A program made the translations under genes and the position numbers. Below, piece by piece: positions 1 to 10,214 of a DNA stretch of 64,000 nucleotides (within the stretch, counting starts at the first letter, position 1; every line of letters starts with the position of its first letter). The DNA is taken from assembly GCF_025753855.1 (NCBI RefSeq), contig NZ_JAOWPT010000002.1, positions 434,001 through 498,000 on the forward strand. Reading direction: 5' to 3'. This stretch comes from Mesorhizobium sp. ZC-5 (lineage in GTDB: Bacteria; Pseudomonadota; Alphaproteobacteria; Rhizobiales; Rhizobiaceae). The notes beneath the pieces were generated by a model. It saw nothing but the letters and a program-made list of their open reading frames with translations, was not told the DNA's origin and ran no database searches.

Positions 1-65
1 CGGGCGGCATCCCAGATGAATTGGGGCGGCGCCTCGATGAATATCTCGACGCGGATGGAAGCCAT
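1..65 (-). CDS. SRPBCC (polyketide cyclase-like) family protein, N-terminal fragment
   Basis: Only the first 21 codons lie in the window; the gene runs off the left edge. The peptide starts MASIRVEIFIEAPPQFIWD, which resembles the first strand and helix of SRPBCC/START-like proteins. A GGGAGG ribosome-binding site lies 5 nt upstream of the ATG. The start is 14 nt after the stop of the VOC gene, so the two are probably one transcript. The fold call rests on a short segment; ligand and role cannot be told. Confidence 0.6.
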   Translation of the reverse strand, partial: MASIRVEIFIEAPPQFIWDAA

Positions 66-79
66 GATCGCCTCCCCGC

Positions 80-457
80 TCAGCTTGCGTTGCCGCAATA
101 GGCCTCGATGCGATAGCCGTCGGGATCGACGACGAACGCGGCGTAATAGTTCGGGCCGTAATTGTCGCGCAGGCCGGGGCCGCCATTGTCGCTGCCGCCG
201 GCCTTGAGCGCAGCCGCATGGAAAGCGTCGACGCTGCCACGGTTCGGCGCATCGAAGCAGAAATGCAGATGCGAGCCGGCGTCGGCTTCGACGGGACGTT
301 CGGCCTTATCGATCAGGAAGACGGAAACATCGCCGCCATAACCAAGCGATGTTCCGCTGGCATCGAGGCAACGGTAGCCGAGCGGCTGCAGCGCCGCATC
401 GTAAAACCGCTTGGCGCGGTTGATATCGCGCACGCCGATGGAAACATGGTTGAGCAT
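80..457 (-). CDS. VOC family protein (glyoxalase/bleomycin-resistance fold)
   Basis: A 125-residue single-domain vicinal-oxygen-chelate protein. It opens with MLNHVSIGVRDINRAKRFY, the usual first beta-alpha unit, and ends with DPDGYRIEAYC, where families of this fold place the metal-binding glutamate. Histidines near residues 4 and in SHLHF are plausible metal ligands. The start at 457 is chosen because GGAGGAGAAA immediately precedes it; an upstream in-frame ATG has no such site. Substrate is unknown. It probably forms an operon with the SRPBCC gene downstream and is divergent from the CGNR regulator. Confidence 0.85.
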   Translation of the reverse strand: MLNHVSIGVRDINRAKRFYDAALQPLGYRCLDASGTSLGYGGDVSVFLIDKAERPVEADAGSHLHFCFDAPNRGSVDAFHAAALKAGGSDNGGPGLRDNYGPNYYAAFVVDPDGYRIEAYCGNAS

Positions 458-512
458 TTTCTCCTCCATATGCAGATAACCAGCTTGGGGGTTAAACAAC
501 CACGCGCCGGAC

Positions 513-548
513 TTGTCAACCGGCATGGGGGTTAGCTATAGCTCGCTC
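513..548 (+). promoter_or_regulatory. candidate promoter of the CGNR regulator gene
   Basis: TTGTCA (513-518) and TATAGC (537-542) resemble -35 and -10 boxes with an 18-base spacer. A start about 7 bases past the -10 would fall at the ATG at 549, so the message could be leaderless; no ribosome-binding site is visible before that ATG. The direct repeat TGGGGGTTA occurs at 486-494 and 526-534, exactly 40 bases apart, in the same divergent interval. All of this is by eye. Confidence 0.25.
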
Positions 549-1172
549 ATGACAGTCTCCCGACACCAGGCCGTCACCACGGTGATCGTAGCGCCCCCCG
601 AAGGGCTCTGCCTCGACTTCGTCAACACGCGCTACTGGCGGGGGAGCCCTGTTCCGACGGACGAGCTGACGAGCTTTCCGCCGCTGCTCGGCTGGCTGAA
701 GGCAAAAAGCGGCGTCGATGAAACATTGCTGAAGTCGGCCGATGCGCAGTCGAAAACAGAACCGGCGAAAGCTGAAGATCTGCTGAGCGAAGCGATCAGC
801 CTGCGCGAGGCGCTGCATCGCCTGTTCGCCGCCGCGGCGACGGACAGGCCTTTGCTGGCGGCGGATTTCATCGTCGTGAACAGCGCGCTCGCGGAAGCCC
901 CGCCGCGCCGCAAGCTGGCCTCGGCCGATGGCGGTTGGGAAGTCTCCTGGTCGAGCGTGTCGATGCCGGCGCTGCTCGCCTCGGTGCTGTGGTCCGCCGC
1001 CGATCTGCTTTTGGCGCGCAACGACAGGCGAATCCGCCAATGCGCCAACGAAAAGTGCCGTTTCCTGTTCATCGACGAGAGCAAGAACGGCACCAGGCGC
1101 TGGTGCGACATGTCCTCCTGCGGCAACCGCGCCAAGGCGCGCCGGCATCTCCTGAAGAAGAAGCAGGCCTAA
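549..1172 (+). CDS. CGNR zinc-finger (ABATE-domain) putative transcriptional regulator
   Basis: A 207-residue protein. The N-terminal part contains LCLDFVNTRYWRG, typical of the ABATE putative stress-response domain. The C-terminus carries a four-cysteine zinc finger: CANEKC near residue 165, then the CDMSSCGNRAKARRH segment that names the CGNR family. Such proteins are thought to be DNA-binding regulators; targets are not known. The start at 549 gives the usual family N-terminus; in-frame ATGs at 513 and 525 would add residues without resemblance. It is divergent from the VOC gene, a plausible target. Confidence 0.85.
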   Translation: MTVSRHQAVTTVIVAPPEGLCLDFVNTRYWRGSPVPTDELTSFPPLLGWLKAKSGVDETLLKSADAQSKTEPAKAEDLLSEAISLREALHRLFAAAATDRPLLAADFIVVNSALAEAPPRRKLASADGGWEVSWSSVSMPALLASVLWSAADLLLARNDRRIRQCANEKCRFLFIDESKNGTRRWCDMSSCGNRAKARRHLLKKKQA

Positions 1173-1274
1173 ACCCCGGCGTTGAACGCACTGTCGCGGA
1201 ATGGACTGCTCGACGCGGGGCGCTTGGGCAATCAGTATGGCGCGATGAACCGCGCAGCGGCAGGGAGAACCGTG

Positions 1275-1982
1275 ATGGCAAACGAATTCGAGGGCAAGCA
1301 TGTCGTGGTGACCGGCGGCACCGGGGCGTTGGGCAACGCGGTGGTGGCGCGGCTGCTCGAGGCCGGAGCCATATGCCATGTGCCGGTGAACCATGATGCG
1401 GCGCCGTCCGGATTTGCCCTGTCCGGCCACGAACGGGTCCGCGTCGCGCCGAATGTCGATCTGACCGATGCCGGGGCAGTCGATGCGTTCTACACGGCGA
1501 TCCCCGGCCTTTGGGCGTCGGTCCATACCGCAGGCGGTTTTGCGATGGCGCCGATCGACAAAATGGAACCCGGAGATTTTGCCGCGATGATGAATATCAA
1601 TGCCACGACCGTCTTTCTGTGCAGCCGGGCGGCGGCAACGGCAATGCTCGTATCGGGGGCGGGCGGGCGTATCGTCAATGTCGCGGCGCGCGCCGCACTC
1701 GAGCCGCGCAAGGGTGCCGGCATGGTCGCCTACACGGCGAGCAAGGCGGCGGTGGCCGCGATGACCGTCGCACTGGCGGAAGAGTTGAAATCGGCAGGCA
1801 TCCTGGTCAATGCGGTGGCGCCCTCGACGCTGGATACGCCGGTGAACCGCGCCGCCATGCCCAAGGCGGATTTTTCGAAATGGGTGAGCCTCGAAGCGGC
1901 CGCGGAGGCAATCGTCCATCTCGCATCGCCCGCCAACCTGGTGGCGAGCGGCGCCGTCGTGCCGATCTACGGCAAAGCCTGA
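1275..1982 (+). CDS. SDR family NAD(P)-dependent oxidoreductase
   Basis: A 235-residue classical short-chain dehydrogenase. The glycine-rich nucleotide motif VVVTGGTGALGNAVV lies near residues 10-24. The catalytic YTASK (Tyr-x-x-x-Lys) is near residue 155, followed by ILVNAVAPSTLDTP. The start at 1275 is preceded by GGGAGA; earlier in-frame starts add a non-conserved leader. Substrate is not evident. It ends in front of a bidirectional terminator shared with rpsA. Confidence 0.87.
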   Translation: MANEFEGKHVVVTGGTGALGNAVVARLLEAGAICHVPVNHDAAPSGFALSGHERVRVAPNVDLTDAGAVDAFYTAIPGLWASVHTAGGFAMAPIDKMEPGDFAAMMNINATTVFLCSRAAATAMLVSGAGGRIVNVAARAALEPRKGAGMVAYTASKAAVAAMTVALAEELKSAGILVNAVAPSTLDTPVNRAAMPKADFSKWVSLEAAAEAIVHLASPANLVASGAVVPIYGKA

Positions 1983-2005
1983 GCGAGGACTGGAACGCCG
2001 AATGC

Positions 2006-2038
2006 AAAAAACCCGCCGGATCGCTCCGGCGGGTTTTT
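2006..2038. terminator. bidirectional rho-independent terminator between the SDR gene and rpsA
   Basis: A perfect hairpin, AACCCGCCGGA / TCCGGCGGGTT with a TCGC loop, is flanked by an A run on the left and a T run on the right. It can therefore stop transcription in either direction, as expected between convergent genes. Confidence 0.88.
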
Positions 2039-2071
2039 CGTTTCAGGCCGCAATGCGGCGCAGCGACAAGC

Positions 2072-3769
2072 TTACTTGTCGCGGCCCTTGAGCGCGGCGC
2101 CCAGGATGTCGCCGAGCGAAGCGCCGGAGTCGGTCGAGCCGTACTGGGCGACCGCTTCCTTCTCTTCGGCGATTTCCAGCGCCTTGATCGAGACCTGCAG
2201 CTTGCGGGTCTTCTTGTCGAAGGCGATGACGCGCGCGTCGACCTTCTGGCCGACCGAGAAACGCTCGGGGCGCTGCTCGTCGCGATCGCGCGACAGGTCG
2301 GAACGCTTGATGAAGGTCTCGATGTCGTGGTCGACGAGCCGGACTTCCAGGCCGCCGTCCTTGACGCCGGTGACTTCGCAGGTGACGACCGCGTTCTTGC
2401 GCAGTTCACCCGACGTTGCCGCTTCGCCGACCGCATCGCGCGCCATCTGCTTGACGCCGAGCGAGATGCGCTCCTTCTCGATGTCGACATCGAGAACCTG
2501 CGCCTTCACCATGTCGCCACGGTTGTACTCCTCGATGACCTGCTCGCCCGGACGGTTCCAGTCGAGGTCGGAGAGGTGGACCATGCCGTCCACATCGCCT
2601 TCGAGGCCGATGAACAGGCCGAACTCGGTCTTGTTCTTGACCTCGCCCTCGACCTGGCTGCCGACCGGATGGGTGCGCGCGAAGGCTTCCCACGGATTCT
2701 CCAGCGTCTGCTTGAGGCCGAGCGAGATGCGGCGCTTGGCCGGGTCGACTTCGAGCACGACGACATCGACCTGCTGGGTGGTCGACAGGATCTTGCCGGG
2801 GTGCACGTTCTTCTTGGTCCACGACATTTCCGAAACGTGGATGAGACCCTCGATGCCGGGCTCCAGTTCGACGAAGGCGCCGTAATCGGTGATGTTGGTC
2901 ACCGTGCCGGAGATCTTCTTGCCGAGCGGGTACTTGGCGCCGATGCCCTCCCACGGATCCGACTCGAGCTGCTTCATGCCGAGCGAGATGCGGTGGGTTT
3001 CCTGGTTGATGCGGATGATCTGCACCTTGACCGTCTGGCCGATGTTGAGGATTTCGGTCGGATGGTTGACGCGGCGCCAGGCCATGTCGGTGACATGCAG
3101 CAGGCCGTCGATGCCGCCGAGGTCGACGAACGCACCGTAGTCGGTGATGTTCTTGACGACGCCTTCGACAACCTGGCCCTCTTCGAGGTTCTGCACGATC
3201 TCCGAACGCTGTTCGGCGCGGCTCTCCTCGAGCACGGTGCGGCGCGACACGACGATGTTGCCGCGGCGGCGATCCATCTTGAGGATCTCGAAGGGCTGCG
3301 GGTTGTGCATGAGCGGGGTGACGTCGCGGATCGGGCGGATGTCGACCTGGCTGCGCGGCAGGAAGGCCACGGCGCCGTCGAGATCCACGGTGAAGCCGCC
3401 CTTGACCTGGTTGAAGATGACGCCTTCGACGCGCTCGCCCTTGTTGAACTTCTCTTCGAGCTTGACCCAGCTCTCTTCGCGGCGAGCCTTCTCTCTGCTC
3501 AGCATCGCTTCGCCAAGTGCGTTTTCGATGCGCTCGACATAGACTTCGACGGTGTCGCCGACCTTCAGCTGGCCGTCCTTGGACTTGGCGCCGAATTCCT
3601 TCAGCGGCACGCGACCTTCGACCTTGAGGCCGACGTCGATGATGGCCATGTCTTTTTCGATGGCGGTGATCAGACCTTTGACGACCTGGCCTTCACCCGA
3701 ATGGCCGTCGGAAAACGACTCTTCGAGCAGCGCGGAAAAATCGTCGCGGGTGGGATTTGCTTGTGACAT
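2072..3769 (-). CDS. rpsA: 30S ribosomal protein S1
   Basis: A 565-residue S1 protein with six S1 (OB-fold) repeats. Recurring [12 protein letters not shown] and [17 protein letters not shown]-type segments mark repeats three and four; HVSEM or HLSDL recurs at the repeat ends. S1 binds mRNA on the small subunit and helps initiation. The start [10 protein letters not shown] at 3769 has AGGAGA five bases upstream. The length is normal for Rhizobiales. It lies downstream of cmk in the usual cmk-rpsA order. Confidence 0.97.
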   Translation of the reverse strand: MSQANPTRDDFSALLEESFSDGHSGEGQVVKGLITAIEKDMAIIDVGLKVEGRVPLKEFGAKSKDGQLKVGDTVEVYVERIENALGEAMLSREKARREESWVKLEEKFNKGERVEGVIFNQVKGGFTVDLDGAVAFLPRSQVDIRPIRDVTPLMHNPQPFEILKMDRRRGNIVVSRRTVLEESRAEQRSEIVQNLEEGQVVEGVVKNITDYGAFVDLGGIDGLLHVTDMAWRRVNHPTEILNIGQTVKVQIIRINQETHRISLGMKQLESDPWEGIGAKYPLGKKISGTVTNITDYGAFVELEPGIEGLIHVSEMSWTKKNVHPGKILSTTQQVDVVVLEVDPAKRRISLGLKQTLENPWEAFARTHPVGSQVEGEVKNKTEFGLFIGLEGDVDGMVHLSDLDWNRPGEQVIEEYNRGDMVKAQVLDVDIEKERISLGVKQMARDAVGEAATSGELRKNAVVTCEVTGVKDGGLEVRLVDHDIETFIKRSDLSRDRDEQRPERFSVGQKVDARVIAFDKKTRKLQVSIKALEIAEEKEAVAQYGSTDSGASLGDILGAALKGRDK

Positions 3770-3976
3770 ATGTTCTCCTGGAAAGTCCCGCATCGCGGGA
3801 CCGGCGCCGTGGGTTTGTGTTGCGTTGACCTGACCAGCGTTCCGGCCCTTTGGGGCCTGGTGCCGCTTTCGAGCGGCGGTTCCGGCGCAAAAGAATGCTG
3901 GCAGGCGGCTTTTCACCCGACGCCCGAAAATGGATCGCGACACCGCCCTGGCGGCTGCAGCGAGAATTTTGAGGCT

Positions 3977-4627
3977 TCAGGCTGTGCTTCCGGAAGACAG
4001 GGCCTTGTCGATCAGGGCTTTGGCCGCCAGAAACGCGGTCTCTATAGACATTTCCGACGTATCGAGCAAGTGCGCGTCTTCCGCCGGCCTGAGTGGCGAG
4101 TCTTCGCGGCCCATGTCGCGCGCGTCGCGGCGCTCGATGTCGGCAAGGATTTCGGCGAAATCGGCGCTGCCGCCGCGCGATTCGATGTCGCGCAAGCGGC
4201 GCATTGCCCGCACCTTTGCGCTTGCCGTGACGTAGAGTTTCACATTGGCGTCGGGGCAGACCACCGTGCCGATGTCGCGGCCGTCGAGCACCGCGCCTGA
4301 AGGCTGCCGGGCGAAGGCGCGCTGCTTCCCGACCAAGATCTTTCGCACCTCGGGGATGACCGCGACGCGCGAGGCGGCGTCGCCGACGGCGTGCGCCGAC
4401 AAGGCATGCTTGTCGAGCCTGCCGAGATCGACCAGCTTCGCCGCCTCGATGGCGTGGGCTTCGTCGTCCAGCGGCCAGCCTTTTTCCATGAGCATGTGCG
4501 CGACGGCGCGGTAGGTCAGCCCGGTGTCGAGATGCGGCAGATGGAAATAGTCGGCTAGCCGGCGGGCCAGCGTTCCCTTGCCGGACGCGGCCGGACCGTC
4601 GATGGCGATGAGGAGAGGTCGGGTCAT
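3977..4627 (-). CDS. cmk: (d)CMP kinase
   Basis: A 216-residue cytidylate kinase that phosphorylates CMP/dCMP with ATP. The P-loop is [16 protein letters not shown] at residues 7-22. [15 protein letters not shown] and [15 protein letters not shown] are the CMP-binding and Asp-Gly-Arg-Asp motifs of the family. The start at 4627 gives the usual N-terminus, though its ribosome-binding site is weak. In most relatives aroA lies directly upstream; here about 1.9 kb of other genes lies between. Confidence 0.95.
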   Translation of the reverse strand: MTRPLLIAIDGPAASGKGTLARRLADYFHLPHLDTGLTYRAVAHMLMEKGWPLDDEAHAIEAAKLVDLGRLDKHALSAHAVGDAASRVAVIPEVRKILVGKQRAFARQPSGAVLDGRDIGTVVCPDANVKLYVTASAKVRAMRRLRDIESRGGSADFAEILADIERRDARDMGREDSPLRPAEDAHLLDTSEMSIETAFLAAKALIDKALSSGSTA

Positions 4628-4771
4628 GCAGAGGCTTGAAGCGGAGAAGCAGCCGGAAGGCAAGGGGGATCAGGCCGGCAGCTTTTGAAGAGAAAGAAGA
4701 AGCCCCCTGTGAAAACCGAGCAAGAAGATATTTAGCGCTTGCTAATTCAGTTCTGCATCCGTTCCAATGAA

Positions 4772-4802
4772 AACGGCGGCGAATCGGAAGTTCGCCGCCG
4801 TT
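4772..4802. terminator. strong inverted repeat upstream of cmk, possible minus-strand terminator
   Basis: Perfect 12-base arms (AACGGCGGCGAA / TTCGCCGCCGTT) flank a 7-base loop. Read on the minus strand the second arm ends in TTTT. It stands between the accessory block and cmk and could separate their transcripts. No other role is visible in the 285-base interval 4628-4912. Confidence 0.45.
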
Positions 4803-4912
4803 AATGCAACCAAGCCACAGGACGGCTCAGCACATGAAACTCGATCACCACACTACTCCCAAGGGTGATTCCGTCAAGGCGTCCTGCGGCTCTTTTCGAA
4901 GAAAGAACCGAT

Positions 4913-5188
4913 ATGACAGGCACATACCAAGTTACTTGCCACACCCCCGACAACGCTGACAAAGACCGCCGCCTACAGGGGGTGGGCGGACCCGGCGGCG
5001 ACGGATGGTACCGAACTGTTGACCAGATGATCGCCCATATAGAAGGCGGCGACCGCTTCTGGACTGTCGATCAGCACGGCAATTCTGTTTGGCTGATGGT
5101 GTCCTCCCGGAATGGCCGAAAGTACATCAAAACCGAGTCGGACGGGGTGGAGCCGAACAACCTTTTGGCACTCCCTCACTGTCGCTAG
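4913..5188 (+). CDS. DUF3892-family small protein
   Basis: A 91-residue protein matching DUF3892 by pattern: YQVTCHTPDN at the start, then GGDGWYRTVDQMIAHIEGG, and a C-terminal KYIKTESDGVEPNNLLALP. The function of this family is unknown. The start at 4913 follows GAAAGAA and gives the family N-terminus. It is on the strand opposite to the flanking aroA and cmk and belongs to a block that interrupts their usual neighbourhood. Confidence 0.75.
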   Translation: MTGTYQVTCHTPDNADKDRRLQGVGGPGGDGWYRTVDQMIAHIEGGDRFWTVDQHGNSVWLMVSSRNGRKYIKTESDGVEPNNLLALPHCR

Positions 5189-5303
5189 ACCATCAGGCGC
5201 TACCCGCTTTCTGCCCTCTCGGTCTTATGATCGGGAGGGTTTTCAGAAGGCGGTGCAATACCTGTTCTCCCTTTCCTAGTCTTTGTCTTTAGGGAGTTCT
5301 GAC

Positions 5304-6074
5304 ATGGCGAATGTGGATTTTTATGGTCCATATCTAAAGGTGGAACGGGCCGAACATCACGTTCGCCAGCTGGAAACCATCTTCCGGCACTACATCGCGG
5401 ATAACATGAAACGACTGCGCCCCAAGCGCAATCACAGATCGTTGAACCACGCCACGCCTAAACGGGTCGCGTTCCCCAAACACACATCCACCGTGCTGGG
5501 TGATGCGCTCCATAATCTCCGGGCGTCCCTCGACCATGCGTACTGTACCCTTGTCGAAGCCAACGGGGGCACCGTCACCAGGGATGTCTATTTTCCGTTC
5601 CGCAAGGACCGGCAATCGGGTGAAGCTTCCATCGAGAGACATAAAGAGAAAGGATTGGCTCCCTCCGATAAAGTGTGCCGGGTCATCTTTGATGATATAC
5701 AGCCCTATGACGGTGGGAAACTGGGGCTGTACGATCTACATCTGCTAGACATTACCGACAAGCACCGGGTGCTCATTCCCACCATGAGTGTGGAAAAAGT
5801 TGAGAGGCTCGATTTCCTCGATAGTGCCGGAAACAAAGCAGGTGGGGGGATCAGACATATTACCTTCTTGGACAAGTACCCCCAAGACGGAAGCGGAGGG
5901 CTCCTCAGTTCTCTCTTGCCCCATGGGACGATACTTCAAGGCGACCCTAAGAACGCCTTCTATATAGCGTTCGACCTGGGACAGCCCTTTGCAGGACAAG
6001 GCGTTCTGGACACCCTGAACGACCTCCGTATGAAGGTAGGGAATGCGCTGAAGCTTCTTGAAGCTGCGGCCTGA
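5304..6074 (+). CDS. hypothetical protein in the aroA-cmk accessory block
   Basis: A 256-residue protein I do not recognise. It is soluble, with no signal peptide or membrane segment. The N-terminal half is basic and histidine-rich (residues about 20-65, including MKRLRPKRNHRSLNH). The middle contains LHNLRASLDHAYCTLVE, and the C-terminus DTLNDLRMKVGNALKLL looks helical. AGGGAG sits 7 bases before the start. Its base composition and codon choice look less GC-biased than the surrounding housekeeping genes, which suggests transfer. Confidence 0.7.
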   Translation: MANVDFYGPYLKVERAEHHVRQLETIFRHYIADNMKRLRPKRNHRSLNHATPKRVAFPKHTSTVLGDALHNLRASLDHAYCTLVEANGGTVTRDVYFPFRKDRQSGEASIERHKEKGLAPSDKVCRVIFDDIQPYDGGKLGLYDLHLLDITDKHRVLIPTMSVEKVERLDFLDSAGNKAGGGIRHITFLDKYPQDGSGGLLSSLLPHGTILQGDPKNAFYIAFDLGQPFAGQGVLDTLNDLRMKVGNALKLLEAAA

Positions 6075-6114
6075 AACGGCCGCCGCCCAAACAAAACGAC
6101 ATCGATGTCGAAAC

Positions 6115-6477
6115 TCACCCTGCCCGGCGCGCCTTGTCGCGGCCGAGCAGCCAGCCGAGCCCGTAGCCGGCGATCAGGCCGAAACAGGGCGACAGGATGA
6201 GGAACAGCACCTGCCCCCATTCGTCTGCGGCATTGCCGTCATTGGGAACGTCGAACCCGCGAAACAGAGCGTAGGCGATAAGGCAGGCCGGCAGGACGAC
6301 CAGCCAGAGCGTCGCGGCAAATCCGGGGCGCGGTTTGCCTTTGCTATCGGGCGCCGAAGCGCTGGCCAGAACGCCGGCATAGACGGCGCGGCCCGACCAG
6401 ACGGCGAACGGCACGGCTCCCATCACATAGAGGAAGCCGGTCGTCAGGGCCGCGGCGAGCCAGCTTAAGAGCGTCAT
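6115..6477 (-). CDS. small integral membrane protein, unknown function
   Basis: A 120-residue protein with about three hydrophobic segments: residues 3-25, 54-72 and 88-110, the last ending GLGWLLGRDKARR. The positively charged end suggests a cytoplasmic C-terminus. No catalytic motif is seen. It lies 76 bases downstream of aroA on the same strand and could be co-transcribed with it. Confidence 0.7.
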   Translation of the reverse strand: MTLLSWLAAALTTGFLYVMGAVPFAVWSGRAVYAGVLASASAPDSKGKPRPGFAATLWLVVLPACLIAYALFRGFDVPNDGNAADEWGQVLFLILSPCFGLIAGYGLGWLLGRDKARRAG

Positions 6478-6553
6478 CGGACGGTTCGCCGGTCAGTGCA
6501 GCGCGTCGCTGCAACCGACAGTGCGTCCGCGAACGACATCCGGGCCGTCATCG

Positions 6554-8008
<1,455 letters not shown>

Positions 8009-8121
8009 TCATCCGGAAAAAAGCGTTGGGGCCGGCACGTTTTGCGGCGTGGTCTTTTGGCTTTGACAGGGCGGCAAAGCTTGGCTATGGGGACCAACCT
8101 TTTTATGACGAGGCTGGACCC

Positions 8122-8514
8122 GTGGTGAAACCCGAACTTGGCACAAAACGCATCGACCCGGAGACGGGCCGGAAATTCTACGATCTGAACAAGGATCCGA
8201 TCGTTTCGCCGTATACAGGCAAGTCTTATCCGCGCACCTACTTCGAATCCGCTTCCGAGAGCGCCGTCGAGGAAGAAGAAGTCGAAGAGAAGGAAGTGGA
8301 CGCCGAGGAAGAGGCCCCCGAGGTGGTTTCGCTCGAGGAAGCTGACGACGAGGCCAAGGGCGAAAGCGACGACCTGCCCGATCTCGGCGATGACGACGAC
8401 GACGTCGACCTGGGCGACGACGATGACGACGACACCTTCCTTGCCGACGAGGAAGAAGAAGACGACGATGTTGCCGACATCATCGGCGTCGGCGACGACG
8501 ACGACGAAATCTGA
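8122..8514 (+). CDS. TIGR02300 family protein with long acidic tail, lacking zinc-ribbon cysteines
   Basis: A 130-residue protein. The first 40 residues (KPELGTKRIDPETGRKFYD, then a PYTGKSYPRTYF segment) match the TIGR02300 family, which often starts with a short zinc ribbon. Here the positions expected to be cysteine are Asp/Glu/Pro/Thr, and the protein has no cysteine at all. From about residue 48 onward it is almost entirely Glu and Asp. The GTG start at 8122 has GAGG eight bases upstream; GTG 8125 is an alternative. Function is unknown. A position divergent from aroA is usual in Rhizobiales. Confidence 0.85.
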   Translation: MVKPELGTKRIDPETGRKFYDLNKDPIVSPYTGKSYPRTYFESASESAVEEEEVEEKEVDAEEEAPEVVSLEEADDEAKGESDDLPDLGDDDDDVDLGDDDDDDTFLADEEEEDDDVADIIGVGDDDDEI

Positions 8515-8681
8515 CCGGCGGCGGCACGGCACGTTAGCCGGTTCGCCGCTGCTTTCGCCTGAAAAGGCGGATTTGCGGGCTTGATATTGACGAGAGGCGG
8601 GTTTAGAAGCCGCCTGCGACAACGGCGGGGACCAGACCTCGCCGGACTTTGCCGGAAACGGCGCCGGCCACGGCCGGATGT

Positions 8682-8757
8682 GGGGCCATAGCTCAGCTGG
8701 GAGAGCGTCTGCATGGCATGCAGAAGGTCAGCGGTTCGATCCCGCTTGGCTCCACCA
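8682..8757 (+). tRNA. tRNA-Ala (anticodon GGC)
   Basis: A complete cloverleaf of 76 bases including the encoded CCA. The acceptor pair is GGGGCCA/TGGCTCC. The anticodon stem is TCTGC/GCAGA with loop ATGGCAT, so the anticodon is GGC. The T loop is GGTTCGATCC. ORFs crossing it on the minus strand are spurious. Confidence 0.96.
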
Positions 8758-8881
8758 AATTTTCTCTCCTCTAAAATCTCATGCAAGTCGCCGGTCCTGG
8801 CGGCCACATGGTCGCGACCGCGTCGCGCCGATGGAGAATCCGTGATTTGAAATCACCGGCCCTGATGCCTATACATCCGGG

Positions 8882-9169
8882 ATGCGATCAGCGTGGAAGA
8901 CATCACCGGGGATAGTCGCCTTGCTCGCGGGCGCGGCCTGTCTCGGCCTGTGCAGCGCCAGTGCGCTCGCTCAATCGTCGAAGCCGAGCAATGATCTGCC
9001 GGGTGTGGAGGGCGACTTCCGTATCGTGAAGCCGCGGGCGGAAGTCCTCGAGCCGGAGCCCGACACACCTTTGCAGAATGGCGTGGTGAAGGTGGGCGAC
9101 TGGGACGTCAGGATATCGGGCAGCGTCATCGTCGACATTGGCACGATGAAACCGCGTTCGAACCGCTAG
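8882..9169 (+). CDS. small exported protein, unknown function
   Basis: A 95-residue protein with a clear signal peptide: a basic start, hydrophobic residues about 10-28, and probable cleavage after SASALAQ near residue 31. The mature part is about 64 residues, contains VGDWDVRISGSVIVDIGT, and has no cysteine. I do not recognise a family. No strong ribosome-binding site is visible before the ATG. Confidence 0.6.
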   Translation: MRSAWKTSPGIVALLAGAACLGLCSASALAQSSKPSNDLPGVEGDFRIVKPRAEVLEPEPDTPLQNGVVKVGDWDVRISGSVIVDIGTMKPRSNR

Positions 9170-9375
9170 GGCGGCAGGCCTGAACGGCATCGTCATGCCG
9201 CTCTACATCCTTCGCGCATCGGATTCATCCGAACACCGCTTCGCACCTTTCGGTCCGATGCCGTGGGCGAATTGGTGGCCGCGACGGCCTGTTGCCTGAT
9301 CCGGTCCGGTAGTCCATCCATTCCCGATCGGCCGTCGCGGCCGGGCAGCGCCTGCGCCACCCTGATCCCGCAGAA

Positions 9376-9588
9376 TCAAAGACTGTAATCGACAGCTCTC
9401 GTCCCGAAGCTGTCATCCTCCCGCAGGCGTATGCCGTCCTGCACCGCCCGCGCGCGAATTCCGATGCGGGTGCGCCCCAGCTTCCTGGCAATGGAACCGA
9501 TGCGCTCATTATGAGCGGCCAGTTGCCTGAGCCTTTCGAGCTCTTCTTCAGTCCAGGGCACCAGAAATCTTGTCAGCGGATCGTCCAT
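9376..9588 (-). CDS. small SANT/Myb-like helix-turn-helix protein
   Basis: A 70-residue protein containing WTEEELERLRQLAAHNER followed by IGSIARKLGRTRIGIRARA. This is the layout of a three-helix SANT/Myb-like or GcrA-type DNA-binding domain, with a tryptophan at the start of helix 1 and a basic third helix. GAGGGA lies 6 bases before the ATG. It is probably a small DNA-binding protein; targets unknown. Confidence 0.65.
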   Translation of the reverse strand: MDDPLTRFLVPWTEEELERLRQLAAHNERIGSIARKLGRTRIGIRARAVQDGIRLREDDSFGTRAVDYSL

Positions 9589-9705
9589 GACGCTTCCCTC
9601 TTACGCCATCGAACAGAAGATCACGGGGCTCGTGACAGGCGCGTGAATCCTGCGTCGGGCGCCAACGCTCATGGCGACGCCGGAAGCTGCTGGACGAAGG
9701 GTGGT

Positions 9706-10089
9706 CTACTGGCAGACGACTCGAATGCGGCCGTTGGCGGTTGTTTCATTCCGGCATGCGACCGGGCGCGACGGGTCGGAGCGCGCGAAGGGTGCCCTCA
9801 CCACCGCCGGCTTCCATACCTTGACGCCGGCTTGCCTCGATCGCGCCGGCGCCCGTGGCGGGGCCGGGGCGGCGAAACTCGGTTCGGACGCGACGGGAGC
9901 CGGTCCGGCGGGTGGGGGAAGCTGCTGGAGCGAAGGGGCTGTATAGGAAGGCGCAGGCGTCCCCCCGAGGGCGCGCGGCAGCGACATCTGCCTGGCCAGC
10001 ACGACGGAGCCGTCGGAGGTGCGGGTGCAGCCGGCGGTCATGCTACAGCACGCCGCCGCGGCGATGGGAAGCCATATGAGCTTGCTCAT
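9706..10089 (-). CDS. small proline/alanine-rich lipoprotein
   Basis: A 127-residue protein with a lipoprotein signal: MSKLIWLPIAAAACCSM leads to the lipobox TAGC, with the acylated Cys near residue 22. The mature part is rich in Pro and Ala, probably extended, and ends in VACRNETTANGRIRVVCQ with two cysteines that could pair. GGAGGG directly abuts the ATG, which is unusually close; an ATG at 10113 is possible but would bury the signal. Function unknown. Confidence 0.6.
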   Translation of the reverse strand: MSKLIWLPIAAAACCSMTAGCTRTSDGSVVLARQMSLPRALGGTPAPSYTAPSLQQLPPPAGPAPVASEPSFAAPAPPRAPARSRQAGVKVWKPAVVRAPFARSDPSRPVACRNETTANGRIRVVCQ

Positions 10090-10214
10090 CCCTCCGACAT
10101 AGCGCGGGCGCATGATGCGGCAATATTGTTCCATGAGATTCGCGTGCGCACAAAGCGCGGCGAAAATTTGACGAAACCGTTCAATGCGGGACCGGGACCG
10201 CCGATTGTCGAGGA

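Noticed and set aside
516-1919. 467-codon minus-strand frame over the CGNR and SDR genes
   Set aside because: No family resemblance, Arg/His-rich shadow of two well-supported genes.
1511-3766. Long plus-strand frame of 751 codons across rpsA
   Set aside because: It is antisense to rpsA, whose S1 repeats and ribosome-binding site are clear; long antisense frames are usual in high-GC codon bias.
8238-8807. Minus-strand frame covering tRNA-Ala
   Set aside because: Serine-rich shadow of the acidic tail and of the tRNA; no start signals.
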